A stretch of DNA of 64,000 bases from the NCBI GenBank assembly GCA_902774845.1, contig CACYJU010000001.1:62001-126000 (forward strand). The letters run 5' to 3'. Of this stretch, positions 24,806-34,773 are shown piece by piece. The stretch comes from an uncultured Bacteroidota bacterium. Lineage in GTDB: Bacteria > Bacteroidota > Bacteroidia > Bacteroidales > P3. The notes beneath the pieces are model-generated. The model was not told where the DNA came from, did not search any database, and saw nothing but the letters and a program-made list of their open reading frames with translations. Positions within the stretch are counted from its first letter, which is position 1, and each line of letters opens with the position of its first letter. A program made the position numbers and the translations under genes.

Positions 24806-27800
24806 CTAATTTCCCTTCACCAATCGTACGCAGAAGCCCCAACTGCGGACATATGTAGTGTATGTCGCCACTGTGCCGGATGTTATAACCACCACATCGG
24901 AGTTGTCGCTATTTGTACTGCTTGCCGTCGCCGCCCTGTATCGGCAGTTCACATTCACATCGCTCACCGAGGTCCCGTTGCGTCTGCCCGCACAAGGCAA
25001 AAACACCGCCCCGGCCGCCTCCATCAATGTCCAATTGTCGGCAGTGATGGTGTTGGATGTCGAGGCTCCGCCCACATTGTTGATATTGCTAAGTGCGGCC
25101 ACTCCAGTTGGATGGACGTATGTGTCGGGCAACACTATAAGTCCTACTACCCCAGCCACCTTAGCCGGTGCAAATCGGGCACTGTCAACTCCCTCCACGG
25201 TAGAACCATCACGACTGAACAGCAGATAGTTCCACTCGTCGTATGTCAGCGTCCTCCAACTTTCTGGAGAGTTTCCTCCGTTCGATATGGCGTTGAACAC
25301 GCCCCAGTCGGCGTTGGCATAGCTCCCAGTGAGGCTGTTGGCACCCGATCCTCCCACTTTATAGTCCGAATCGGTGTTCGAGGTGCTATAGGGCATATAG
25401 CATGTAGCCCCGCTGTTCCAGCCACTTGTGCCATATCCGAAGAGGTCTATCCATCCGGTATAAGAACTTGCTATGTTGCTGTTGGCGCTCCCTATATAGT
25501 CATATTGTTTCTCTGCAAAACGCCAAACTCCTTGTTGAGAGCCACCGGTAGCCACGTCGTGAGTGCCTAGGGTGTTGTATTGTAGGTTCCCTTGTGAGAA
25601 TTTCACCGTTTTGGTAGCACTTACCGAGAAAGTGGAGTGGGAGGCTCCGTTTTCATCGAATGCAGCGGTAAAATCGGCAGTGGTCATCTCCACTTCGTTG
25701 CCGTAGGCAATCCCTGCCTTGTTGATGGCATATGCTCGTACATAATATGTGGTGTTGGGTTGCAGTCCTGTCATGGTGCAACTATATGATCCTGTGCCAT
25801 TGCCTTCTAGTTGGTTGTTGTTGGCAATGGTTGGGTTATGGTTGGTACTCCAGCATATTCCGCGGCTGCTGATAAGGGCTCCTCCTCCGTCGTTTGTCAC
25901 CTCGCATGCAACCGTAGCTGTGGCTAGCGTGCCACTCACGCTTCCAGTGGTCACCGTAGGCACGCTATATGTGCTCTCTTCTCCCATCACAAGTCTAACA
26001 CTTTCTCCGCTACGTCTATAGGAATTGCCTATGCTCACTCCGCTGCTAGACACCTCAACTCTTGTTACTCGCGAGTCGTCGGTACCTCTTGTTGAACTAA
26101 GATAGTAACCATAACTACCTGCACCACTTACCGATGTGCCGCTGCGCCAGCCGCCTGCCGGCAGGAACACCGCGCCGGCATCCTGCATTAGTGTCCAGTT
26201 GTCTGCCGTGTAGTTGTTGGTGCCAAACCCTAATGTGGCATTGTTGATATTGGATGGTTGTGTCACCTCTGTCGGATGACTGTATGTGTCGGGGAACAAT
26301 ATTATTCCGACCTTGCTGTTAACGGTTGCTTTTGCAAAGCGGGCGTTGGCTGTGCCATTCACCGTCGATGCACTACGTTGGAATAGCACATAGTTCCACT
26401 CGTCCTGCGTCATAGTGCGCCACATTTGCGGAGTGTTGCCCCCGTTGCTAATGGCATTGTACACGCCCCAGTCGGCGTTGGCATAAGCTCCGGTCAGGTC
26501 ATTGTCGGGGCTTCCACCCGGATAGAAGTCTGAACTGACCGTACTTGTTGCATAGGGCTGATATGCTGTGGCCCCACTTGCCCAGCCACTGGTACCCCAG
26601 CAGAAGAGGTCTATCCAGCCGATATAGGTTGACGAGATGTTGCTGTTGTTTGATCCTCTGTAGTCATACTGGTTTTCTGCAAAGCGGAAAGTGCCGTTCT
26701 GTGTGCCTCCTGTAGCCACGGCATGGCTGCCGCTGGTCGAATATTGTAGGTTGCCTCTTGAGAACTTCACCGTGTTGTTGGCGCTCACCGAGAACAGCGA
26801 ACCGATTGCCCCATTGGCATCTATACTCCCCGCGATTTCTCCTGTGGTCAGTTGCACATCGTTGCCGTAGGCTGTCCCTGTCCTGTTAGTGGCGTAGGCT
26901 CTTATATAATATGTCGTATTTGAGCGTAGGTTGCCGAGGAGCACTTCGTAGCTGCCCATGCCGGTACCGTTGGCGACTGCCGTGTCGGCAATGGTCGGAT
27001 TGTGACTGGTACTCCAGCAGATTCCTCGACCGGTAACTGCCGTACCACCTCCGTCGTAGGTGACTTCGCCTGTGACCTGCACCGAGCCCGACGAGAGAAG
27101 CACCGCAGCCGTAGTCACCGTCGGCAGGTCATATTCTGTCACATCGCCCATCACTAGTCGCACACTCTCGCCGTTGCGTCGGTAATAGTTGTTTTGTGCT
27201 ACAAGGGAACTCGACGTGAACTGCACTCCGCTGGCGTTACTCGACTCTGTTCCTTTGGTTGACGACCAGTAGTCTCCATACGAAGTCACTTCGTTAATTG
27301 TTGTGCCGTTGCGCCAGCCTGCCGCAGGCAGGAACACCGCTCCGGCATCCTCCATCTGCACCCATTCGTTAGCCGTGTAGGTGCTGCCTGTGTATGCTGC
27401 GCTTGTATTGTTGATATTGGATGGAAGGGCAAGTTCGGCAGGATGCGTATAGTTGTCAGAAAACAATATCAAACCAGGCACATTGTTCACCTTGGCTTTG
27501 GCAAATCGGGCATTGGCTGTCCCGTTCACCGTCGAGGCTGTACGGGTGAAGAGAAGGTAACTCCACTCTTCGTAGGTCATCGTGCGCCACATCTGCGGCA
27601 TGTTGCCTCCGTTGCTTATGGCGTTGAACAAGCCCCAGTCGGCGTTGGCATAGCTGCCCGATAGCTCGTTTTCTTCTGATCCTCCAGGGGAATAATCGGT
27701 CGACGAGGTGGAGCTGGAATAGGGTGCATAGTACGTGGCTCCGCTGTTCCATCCGCTGGTTCCCCAGCTGAAAAGGTCTATCCATCCAGTATAGGTTGAA

Positions 27801-30800
27801 GAGATGTTGCTATTACTCGACCCTACATAGTTATACTGCTTTTCGGCAAAACGGAAGGTGCCGCTGGCTGTACCTCCTATCGCCACGGCATGCGTGCCGG
27901 TGGTGGTGTATTGTAGGTTGCCTTTCGAGAACTTCACCGTATTGTTCGCACTTACCGAAAACTCCTGGTTGGTCGCTCCGTTGCCGTCAATGCCGCCAGC
28001 CACTGTGCCAGTGGTTATCTCTACCTCGTCGCCATAGGCTGTACCGGCCACATTGGTGGCGTATGCTCTGATGTAATATGTGGTGTTCGACTGAAGGCTG
28101 CCTATCACACTGGCAAAAGTCCCCATTCCTATGCCGTTGCTGGTGTGTGGGTCGGCTATTGTGGGATTGTGGCTGGTGCTGTAGCATACTCCCCGTGCGG
28201 TGATACTGGCTCCGCCCCCGTCGTATGTCACCTCCCCTCCTCCGGCTACCGACCCCGACGAAAGGTTGCTCACAGCGGCAGTGGTGACCGTCGCCAGTGC
28301 GTAGGTACTTACCTCGCCCTTCACCAATCTTACACTCTCGCCGTTGCGGCGGTAGTGGTTGTTTTTCACTTCCATAAGGCTCGATGTGGCATTGAAACTC
28401 TGCGCTATCGAGTCGGTTGATCCGTGGGTCGATGTCCAGTAATTAAGCGAACTGCCGGCTTCGCTGACCGATGTGCCGTAACGCCAGCCACCAGCCGGCA
28501 GGAACACAGCACCGGCATCTTGCATCACCACCCAGTCAGTCGAGGTGTAGTTGTTGCCACCATAGCCTGCCGTAGCATTGTTGATATTGGCTGGCATCGT
28601 CAGCTCCGTTGGGTGGCTGTATGTGTCGGGGAAGATTATTATTCCGCTATTGCTGTTGACTGTCGCTTTGGCGAAGCGGGCGTCTGCTGTGCCGTTCACC
28701 GATGAGGCACTACGAGTGAAGAGCAGGTAGTACCACTCGTCTCTCGTCATCGTACGCCACATCCCGGGTTGGTCGCCGCCGTTTTCTATGGCGTTGAATA
28801 ATCCCCAGTCGGCATTTGCGTTGGCTCCCGTCAGGTCGTTGACATAACTGCCACCTACTATGTATCCCACATGGTTGTTGGTGCTGCCGTAGGGCTGGTA
28901 TACTGTGGCTCCACTGTTCCATCCGCTGGTCCCCCAGCCGAAGAGGTCTATATATCCCGTATAGCTAGACGAAATGTTGCTGTTGTATGTTCCCCTATAG
29001 TCATATTGGTTTTCGGCAAATCGGAAGGTACCTACCTGTGTCCCTCCTGTGACTACGCTGTGGCTACCGCTAGTGGTGTACTGCAGATTGCCTTTCGAGA
29101 ACTGCACCGTGTTGGTCTCGCTCACAGAGAAATGCGCATTGGTCGCTCCGTTACTGTCGATTCCACCGGCTATTTCGCCTGTGGTCACTTCCAGCACCTC
29201 ACCATATCCCACACTGTCGCAGTTTCTGGCGTATGCTCTTATGTAATAAGTGGTATTGGGTCGATTGTTGTAAAAGGTTGTGGTGAACGTGCCCAGCCCC
29301 GAGCCTCTTTCAGTCGAACGGTCGTCCAGGGTTGGCGTTGGATTGGTCCTGCTCCAGCAGAAACCTCTTTCTGTCACATCGGTGCCGCCTCCGTCTCCTA
29401 AGACCTCTCCCTCGGCAAGTATCGATCCTGACGACATCAGCGTGGCTGAGGTGGTCACAACTGTCGGCTCGTTATACACCGTCACGTCGCCCATCACAAG
29501 CCTCACGCTCTGTCCATTGTAGCGATAGTGTGTTGTCGACATCTCGCATTCACTTGAGGTGAACTTCAAGGCCGAAGCTCTCCCGTCCTCGCTCCCCTTG
29601 GTTGAAGACCAATAGTCACCGTTTGCTGTGGCGGAATATACCGACGTACTTTGTCTGTAGCCCGCTACCGGCAGGAATATGGCTCCAGAATCCTCTATCG
29701 CTATCCACTGGTCGGAACTATAGACGTTACCTGTGAACGCTGCGGTGGAGTTGTTTATGTTCGTCGGCAATGCCTGTTCCGTCGGGTGGTTGTAGTGGTC
29801 AGGGAATATTATCAGACCTTGCACATTGGCTACCTTGGCCTTGGCAAAGCGCGCATTGGCTATCCCGTTCACTGACGAGGCAGTACGGGAGAAGAGCAGG
29901 TAGTTCCATTCGTCTTTCGTCATCGTGCGCCACATCTCTGGAGCGTTGCCGCCGTTGCTTATCCCGTTGAACACTCCCCAGTCGGCGTTGGCGTAGGTTC
30001 CCGTTAGGTTGTTGTCTGTAGTGCCGCCGGGATAGTAGTTGGAGGCGGTGCTCGAAGATGACCACGGTGCTGTCGAACTGGCTCCGCTGGCCCAGCCGCT
30101 GGTGCCCCAGCCGAAGAGGTCTATCCACCCATTGTAGCTGCTCGAGATGCTGCTGTTTCCGGTACCAATACAGGTGTATTGGTTTTCGGCAAATCGCCAT
30201 GTGCCGCTAGCTGTCCCGGTCTCCACGGGGTGCGTGCCGACTGTGCTGTATTGCAGGTTGCCTTTCGAGAAGTGTACCACGTTGTTTCCGCTTACCGAGA
30301 ACTCGGCTATCGAGGCTCCGTTGCCGTCAAATGCTATGCTGTTGTTTGCAACGGTCGTGAATTCTACCTCCTCGCCGTAGGCCGTCCCTCTTTGGTTGGT
30401 GGCATACGCTCTTAAGTAATATAACGTGCCGGGGTTGAGTCCTGTCATATAGCTCGTGAACGTACCTGTCCCGGCTCCGTCGCTGCTGTGGCTGTCGCTG
30501 ACTGTCGGGTTGTGGTTTGTACTCCAACACACTCCTCTCGCCGTCACCTCTGCTCCTCCGTCATCGCTCACATCTCCGCCGCATGTGGCTGAGGTCATCG
30601 CTGTGTCGCTCACCTCTCCTGTGCTAACCGAGGGCAGCTCGCTCTGCGTGGTGAAGGTCATGTCCGCGCTATATGCCGTACCTACACTGTTGGTTGCGTA
30701 GGCTCTCAGGTGATAGATGGTGGTGCGCGTCAGCCCGTCTATACTGCTGGTGAAAGTGCCTACACCGCTGCCGTCTGTGGTGTGGCTGTCACCTATCGTA

Positions 30801-32242
30801 GGATTTTCGCTGCTGCTCCAACACACTCCTCGCTCCACTACCGTTGCGCCTCCGTCATTGGTTACCCTGCTGCTTACCGATGCCCCGTTTACCGATGGGT
30901 TTACGTTAACTACTATCACCGATGGCAGTTCATACACTATCTCCTCTTCCGTCGTGAACGTCCGTTCCTCTCCGTAGGCGGTGCCTTCGCTGTTGGTTGC
31001 GTAGGCCCTCACATAGTATGTCGTGTTGTCAGTCAAACCGTTGATGGTGCTGGTAAACGAGCCTGTACCTGTGCCGTCGGTGGTGTGGCTGTCGCTTGTT
31101 GTCGGGTTGTGGCTAGTGCTCCAGCACACTCCGCGAGCTGTCACCGTAGCATTGCCGTCTGCGGTGACATTTCCTCCGCATGTGGCCGACGTCGTAGTGA
31201 TATTGCTTACCGTAGCTGTCGTCACCGTCGGCAGTTCATACACTATCTCCTCTTCCGTCGTGAACGTCCGTTCCTCGCCGTAGGCGGTGCCAAGTTCGTT
31301 GGTTGCGTAGGCCCTCACATAGTATGTGGTGTTGTCAGTCAAACCGCTTATGGTGCTGGTATACGAGCCTGTGCCAGTGCCGTCGGTGGTGTGGCTGTCG
31401 CTGGTAGTCGGGTTGTGGCTAGTGCTCCAGCACACTCCGCGAGCCGTGACGGTGCCGCCTCCGTCATGAACTACGTTGCCGCCGCAGACGGCCGTTGAGG
31501 TGGTAACGGCACTCACCGAGGCAGTAGATACGGAGGGCAGTTCAATATTGGGCATCTGATCCCAGAAAACTAATACGATGGTCTCGTCTTCGGTCTGTGC
31601 CTGCGTCACAGGCTCGCAGATACTGTTCGAATGTTCGCCGGTATACGTCATCACGTCACCAGGTTGGAACGCTCCTATGGCATCAGCTTTGCTGGACCTT
31701 CCTTCGGCGGTCCTGCCACATTCTCCAGGTGTTACCTCTATGGCGTCTCTGCCTCCTTTCGACTTGCTTACCATCTTCAGCACATAATGATGGTTCTGTG
31801 TCGTAACGCTAAGAAACGCTATCTGTGTCTCACCTAGTGAGATACCTATCTTGTAGGCTCCCGCCACAAGGTCGTCATTCCATTCTGCCTTTACAACTCC
31901 GTTCACCCCAATGAGTTGCATCTGCACCTTGCCTGTCTCTACAAGAGATAGTACTGTCTCGGTGTGTCCTTCAAACGGGTTGGGATAGTTTGGCAACAGG
32001 CCTCCGTCAACACCCATAACATCTGCGATGCCTTCCTCACTGTAATGCAATATTAAAACCGTGTCGGGATAGTGCAGAGTTTGCGACCATCCGCGAGTAT
32101 CATTACTGACAGTTACTGAACTGAGCTGGTACCAGGCACCGCTGTTTCCTGAACGTCCTGTGAATCTCACTGTAACGCTCTGCGCATATACAGCACAAAC
32201 ACTTGCCAATGCAAATAGGCAGAAAAGAATTGTTTTCTTCAT
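24806..32242 (-). CDS. Giant repetitive secreted surface protein (2478 aa)
   Basis: Residues 1-21 are a signal peptide. Residues 22-210 include NYPNPFEGHTETVLSL followed by GKVQMQLIGVNG and a strand-rich end. This resembles a type IX sorting or CUB-like fold normally found at the C-terminus. Then come eight FN3-like repeats of about 95 residues with ARGVCWSTSHNPT and NTTYYVRAYATN signatures: four in tandem, the others alternating with five large (about 275-residue) domains. Each large domain runs from FSVS...VKFSKGNLQY through WGTSGW and MWRTMTxDEWNYLLF to YRRNGESVRLV, similar to Fibrobacter-type paralogous domains. The protein ends with the fifth large domain. It is probably an extracellular or cell-surface protein; its function is unknown. 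Start fixed by the signal peptide. Confidence 0.85.
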   Translation of the reverse strand: MKKTILFCLFALASVCAVYAQSVTVRFTGRSGNSGAWYQLSSVTVSNDTRGWSQTLHYPDTVLILHYSEEGIADVMGVDGGLLPNYPNPFEGHTETVLSLVETGKVQMQLIGVNGVVKAEWNDDLVAGAYKIGISLGETQIAFLSVTTQNHHYVLKMVSKSKGGRDAIEVTPGECGRTAEGRSSKADAIGAFQPGDVMTYTGEHSNSICEPVTQAQTEDETIVLVFWDQMPNIELPSVSTASVSAVTTSTAVCGGNVVHDGGGTVTARGVCWSTSHNPTTSDSHTTDGTGTGSYTSTISGLTDNTTYYVRAYATNELGTAYGEERTFTTEEEIVYELPTVTTATVSNITTTSATCGGNVTADGNATVTARGVCWSTSHNPTTSDSHTTDGTGTGSFTSTINGLTDNTTYYVRAYATNSEGTAYGEERTFTTEEEIVYELPSVIVVNVNPSVNGASVSSRVTNDGGATVVERGVCWSSSENPTIGDSHTTDGSGVGTFTSSIDGLTRTTIYHLRAYATNSVGTAYSADMTFTTQSELPSVSTGEVSDTAMTSATCGGDVSDDGGAEVTARGVCWSTNHNPTVSDSHSSDGAGTGTFTSYMTGLNPGTLYYLRAYATNQRGTAYGEEVEFTTVANNSIAFDGNGASIAEFSVSGNNVVHFSKGNLQYSTVGTHPVETGTASGTWRFAENQYTCIGTGNSSISSSYNGWIDLFGWGTSGWASGASSTAPWSSSSTASNYYPGGTTDNNLTGTYANADWGVFNGISNGGNAPEMWRTMTKDEWNYLLFSRTASSVNGIANARFAKAKVANVQGLIIFPDHYNHPTEQALPTNINNSTAAFTGNVYSSDQWIAIEDSGAIFLPVAGYRQSTSVYSATANGDYWSSTKGSEDGRASALKFTSSECEMSTTHYRYNGQSVRLVMGDVTVYNEPTVVTTSATLMSSGSILAEGEVLGDGGGTDVTERGFCWSRTNPTPTLDDRSTERGSGLGTFTTTFYNNRPNTTYYIRAYARNCDSVGYGEVLEVTTGEIAGGIDSNGATNAHFSVSETNTVQFSKGNLQYTTSGSHSVVTGGTQVGTFRFAENQYDYRGTYNSNISSSYTGYIDLFGWGTSGWNSGATVYQPYGSTNNHVGYIVGGSYVNDLTGANANADWGLFNAIENGGDQPGMWRTMTRDEWYYLLFTRSASSVNGTADARFAKATVNSNSGIIIFPDTYSHPTELTMPANINNATAGYGGNNYTSTDWVVMQDAGAVFLPAGGWRYGTSVSEAGSSLNYWTSTHGSTDSIAQSFNATSSLMEVKNNHYRRNGESVRLVKGEVSTYALATVTTAAVSNLSSGSVAGGGEVTYDGGGASITARGVCYSTSHNPTIADPHTSNGIGMGTFASVIGSLQSNTTYYIRAYATNVAGTAYGDEVEITTGTVAGGIDGNGATNQEFSVSANNTVKFSKGNLQYTTTGTHAVAIGGTASGTFRFAEKQYNYVGSSNSNISSTYTGWIDLFSWGTSGWNSGATYYAPYSSSTSSTDYSPGGSEENELSGSYANADWGLFNAISNGGNMPQMWRTMTYEEWSYLLFTRTASTVNGTANARFAKAKVNNVPGLILFSDNYTHPAELALPSNINNTSAAYTGSTYTANEWVQMEDAGAVFLPAAGWRNGTTINEVTSYGDYWSSTKGTESSNASGVQFTSSSLVAQNNYYRRNGESVRLVMGDVTEYDLPTVTTAAVLLSSGSVQVTGEVTYDGGGTAVTGRGICWSTSHNPTIADTAVANGTGMGSYEVLLGNLRSNTTYYIRAYATNRTGTAYGNDVQLTTGEIAGSIDANGAIGSLFSVSANNTVKFSRGNLQYSTSGSHAVATGGTQNGTFRFAENQYDYRGSNNSNISSTYIGWIDLFCWGTSGWASGATAYQPYATSTVSSDFYPGGSPDNDLTGAYANADWGVYNAISNGGNTPQMWRTMTQDEWNYVLFQRSASTVNGTANARFAKATVNSKVGIILFPDTYSHPTEVTQPSNINNATLGFGTNNYTADNWTLMQDAGAVFLPAGGWRSGTSVSGAGSYGYYLSSTRGTDDSRVTRVEVSSSGVSIGNSYRRSGESVRLVMGEESTYSVPTVTTGSVSGTLATATVACEVTNDGGGALISSRGICWSTNHNPTIANNNQLEGNGTGSYSCTMTGLQPNTTYYVRAYAINKAGIAYGNEVEMTTADFTAAFDENGASHSTFSVSATKTVKFSQGNLQYNTLGTHDVATGGSQQGVWRFAEKQYDYIGSANSNIASSYTGWIDLFGYGTSGWNSGATCYMPYSTSNTDSDYKVGGSGANSLTGSYANADWGVFNAISNGGNSPESWRTLTYDEWNYLLFSRDGSTVEGVDSARFAPAKVAGVVGLIVLPDTYVHPTGVAALSNINNVGGASTSNTITADNWTLMEAAGAVFLPCAGRRNGTSVSDVNVNCRYRAATASSTNSDNSDVVVITSGTVATYTTYVRSWGFCVRLVKGN

Positions 32243-32390
32243 ATCAATTCGGAATAGTTGGTTATCATATATATTTATATATCAACAATATACCCCCCTC
32301 TATACGTTCTTCATGATATATTAGTGTCTACAAAAATACACTTTTTTTGGAAATTGTTAAGAAACTAAGCACAGGTTATTGAAGGGAGAC

Positions 32391-32426
32391 AAAAAAAAGC
32401 GACCGCCCGTTTCACCGAGCGGCCGC
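32391..32426 (-). terminator. Terminator of the candidate sRNA
   Basis: GC-rich 11-bp stem at 32399-32409 and 32416-32426 on the minus strand, with a six-base loop, followed by T8 at 32398-32391. Confidence 0.85.
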
Positions 32427-32500
32427 CTCCCGTTATTAATCCACAAAACCAAAACATTAAGCACCCTTCACGGGCAAATGGCAAAATGCTATGTTTTTCA
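32391..32500 (-). ncRNA. Candidate small RNA with own promoter and terminator
   Basis: The minus strand carries a perfect promoter (TTTG at 32532-32535, 19 bases, TACTTTTG at 32505-32512). About 75 bases later comes an 11-bp GC-rich hairpin (GCGGCCGCTCG with CGGGCGGTCGC through G-U pairs, 32399-32426) followed by eight T. The transcript would be about 110 nt. No open frame of note lies inside. A CCCgtgaaGGG hairpin sits in the middle. I cannot assign it to a known sRNA family. Confidence 0.6.
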
Positions 32501-32504
32501 ATTG

Positions 32505-32535
32505 CAAAAGTACATCCATCCGCCAATACAGCAAA
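32505..32535 (-). promoter_or_regulatory. Complete consensus promoter of the candidate sRNA
   Basis: Minus-strand TTTG (32535-32532), 19-base spacer, TACTTTTG (32512-32505). Identical spacing to the promoters at 21930 and 24098. Confidence 0.75.
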
Positions 32536-32593
32536 TAACCAAAGTTAGTCAAAAACACCGCCACCGCTCACTACAATTAGGGAAAGGAGATGT

Positions 32594-32631
32594 TATTGCT
32601 TGAATGCGTTAATGTGTTAATGCGTGAGTGA
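32594..32631. repeat. Octamer-like repeat run (TTGAATGC type)
   Basis: ATTGCTTGAATGCG is followed by TTAATGTG, TTAATGCG and TGAGTGAG units. The same word set recurs at 43050-43093, 45953-45983 and 50612-50650. Confidence 0.6.
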
Positions 32632-33020
32632 GGATTTGCCTCATTTAGGAGACATTGTATCTATTTTCAAACCAGAAAAATGTACTTATGCGTTACGGAT
32701 TTTCCGTTACGGAAATTCCGTAATGAAACACACTCATCTAATACTGACTTGAATATGAGAAAATGTACTGCAAATCTCTATGTATGTTATGGTTACGAAA
32801 GTCCAAAATATTTCTGCGATCGCGAAGGAGAGACAAAAAATATGCTCTCATCGCTCTATAATGGAAGAAATATCACCTTGATTTCAACCGTAAATTAGGT
32901 AAAACGGGGCTGATTTGGCAAGGTTTCATCATATATGGTCAGTCATGGCTGCAGGCGAAGCCTGCGGCTCGTTGCTTTATGTATATGCGGCCCCACACAG
33001 AAACTTTCAAAAGATTTTCG

Positions 33021-33028
33021 TAATTTTG
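33021..33028 (+). promoter_or_regulatory. -7 box of the hsd operon, decides hsdM start
   Basis: TAATTTTG lies 25 bases before the ATG at 33054. A TTG start at 33033 would fall within 5 bases of the box and is unlikely. Confidence 0.5.
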
Positions 33029-33053
33029 CAGATTGCAAAAAAATCATTGTCAA

Positions 33054-34769
33054 ATGACTAAAACAGAAGAACTGCAAAAACGGACAACCGTCAATATACA
33101 GGAGAAAGCTAACCTTATTTGGGCTATTGCCGATAAGCTGGTTGGCACATACAAACCACACGAATACGGCAACGTGGTGTTGCCTATGTGTGTCATCAAA
33201 CGCTTCTCCGATACCCTTGCACCCACCAAACAAGCTGTACTGGATGCCTACGAACTTTATGCCGTGAAGCGAAAGCTTGCGGTCTATGACGGTTTCCTGC
33301 GTGATGCAGCTGGGTTCGACTTCTACAACACCTCACGCTTCACTTTCGAAGGCTTGCTGGCTGATGCCGACAACATAGCCGACAACTTTCGCAGCTACCT
33401 CAACCACTTCTCCAAGAACGTGATTGACATTATTGAGAAGTTCGACTTCGACAAGGAAATCACCAAGATGGAGCATAACGGCATACTCTACAATGTCATT
33501 GCCGAGTTCTGTTCCAAGAAAGCCTATATGGGTGCCGACGCTATTTCGGCAGTCGATATGGGCTACATATTTGAAGAGTTGGTTAGGAAGTTTTCGGAGA
33601 GCTACGACGAACAAGCTGGAGCCCATTTCACCGCCCGTGACATTATCTATCTGATGGCCGAGTTGCTGATTGCCGAGCAGTCAGACACGCTCCGTACACA
33701 AGGCGTGACAGCTTCCATCTATGATATGGCGATGGGAACAAGCCAGATGCTCGACTGTCTGGGTGAAAAGCTCCGCGAGATTGACCCCGACGCACAGCTT
33801 ACAGAGTTCGGTCAAGAACTGAACGAACAGACCTTCGCCATCGCCAAGTCAAACCTGCTAATCAAGGGTGGTCAGGCTGACAATATGCAGCACGGGAACA
33901 CCCTGAGCGATGACAAGTTCGACGGCTACCGCTTCGACTATATCATTTCTAATCCCCCGTTTGGCATCGAGTGGAAGAACGAGAAATCGGCTGTCGAGGC
34001 CGAACATCGGCGTGGTTCCGCTGGCAGGTTTGCAGCTGGCCTTCCTGCCATAGGCGACAGTCAGCAGCTCTTTATGCTCAACGGTGTAGCCAAGCTCAAA
34101 GACAATGGCCGAATGGCCATCATCCAGAACGGCTCGCCCTTGTTCAAAGGCGACGCTGGCAGCGGAGAGAGCGAGATTAGGGGCTATTTGTTAGAAAACG
34201 ACTGGTTGGAAGCCATAGTGCAGATACCAAACGATATGTTCTACAACACGGGTATTGCCACATACATTTGGATTGTAACGAAGAACAAATCAACCCAGCG
34301 TGTCGGCAAGGTACAACTAATCGATGCCAGCCATTGCAGCCACAAACGCCGTAAGCCCATAGGCAATAAACGCAACGAGTTCACCGACGACTGCATAGCA
34401 TTGGTGCGCAAAGCCTTTCTGGCCTTCAAAGATGGTATATACGAAGATGGCGACTTGCAGGTCGAGGTCAAGATAAAGGACAATGAAGACTTCAAGTTCC
34501 GTAAGGTGACAGTCATGGACGGCAAAGACAAAGACACCGAGACCATTCCTTGGAAAGAGGAAGTTGAAGATTATATGCAGCGGAACGTCTATCCCTACCT
34601 GCCGAAAGCCAAGATAGACCCCAAGAAAACCAAGATAGGATACGAGATACCCTTCACACGCGAGTTTTACAAGTACGTCGCACCACGCAAGAGTGAAGAC
34701 ATATTCGCCCACCTGCAACAGCTTGACCAGCGAGAGCAGGAGTTAATGACTAAAATAATGGGGAGATAA
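33054..34769 (+). CDS. hsdM: Type I restriction enzyme methylase subunit HsdM
   Basis: HsdM transfers a methyl group from SAM to adenine in the type I recognition sequence, working with HsdS. The 571-residue protein has the helical N-terminal HsdM domain (about 1-150), the SAM-binding region and the N6-adenine motif NPPF in IISNPPFGIEW (about 300-306). Motif I reads DMAMGTSQML instead of the usual DPxxGTGG; the Gly-Thr is retained. ATG 33054 gives the standard N-terminus (KTEELQKRTTVNIQEKANLIWAIADKL). It is first in the operon hsdM-hsdS-helper-hsdR. Four bases separate it from hsdS. Confidence 0.95.
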   Translation: MTKTEELQKRTTVNIQEKANLIWAIADKLVGTYKPHEYGNVVLPMCVIKRFSDTLAPTKQAVLDAYELYAVKRKLAVYDGFLRDAAGFDFYNTSRFTFEGLLADADNIADNFRSYLNHFSKNVIDIIEKFDFDKEITKMEHNGILYNVIAEFCSKKAYMGADAISAVDMGYIFEELVRKFSESYDEQAGAHFTARDIIYLMAELLIAEQSDTLRTQGVTASIYDMAMGTSQMLDCLGEKLREIDPDAQLTEFGQELNEQTFAIAKSNLLIKGGQADNMQHGNTLSDDKFDGYRFDYIISNPPFGIEWKNEKSAVEAEHRRGSAGRFAAGLPAIGDSQQLFMLNGVAKLKDNGRMAIIQNGSPLFKGDAGSGESEIRGYLLENDWLEAIVQIPNDMFYNTGIATYIWIVTKNKSTQRVGKVQLIDASHCSHKRRKPIGNKRNEFTDDCIALVRKAFLAFKDGIYEDGDLQVEVKIKDNEDFKFRKVTVMDGKDKDTETIPWKEEVEDYMQRNVYPYLPKAKIDPKKTKIGYEIPFTREFYKYVAPRKSEDIFAHLQQLDQREQELMTKIMGR

Positions 34770-34773
34770 GAGT

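Larger units (their letters stand above)
32243..33053. other. Intergenic region with candidate sRNA and palindromes
   Basis: This 0.8-kb stretch holds a minus-strand small RNA unit (32391-32535), an octamer repeat run (32594-32631), a TTACGGAA-a-TTCCGTAA palindrome (32707-32723), a GCAGGC-gaa-GCCTGC hairpin (32951-32965) and the hsdM -7 box. No convincing protein gene is present; a 72-codon plus-strand frame at 32680 has no support. Confidence 0.6.

Noticed and set aside
32680-32898. 72-codon ORF upstream of hsdM
   Set aside because: Overlaps a palindrome cluster, has no promoter, ribosome site or recognisable motif.
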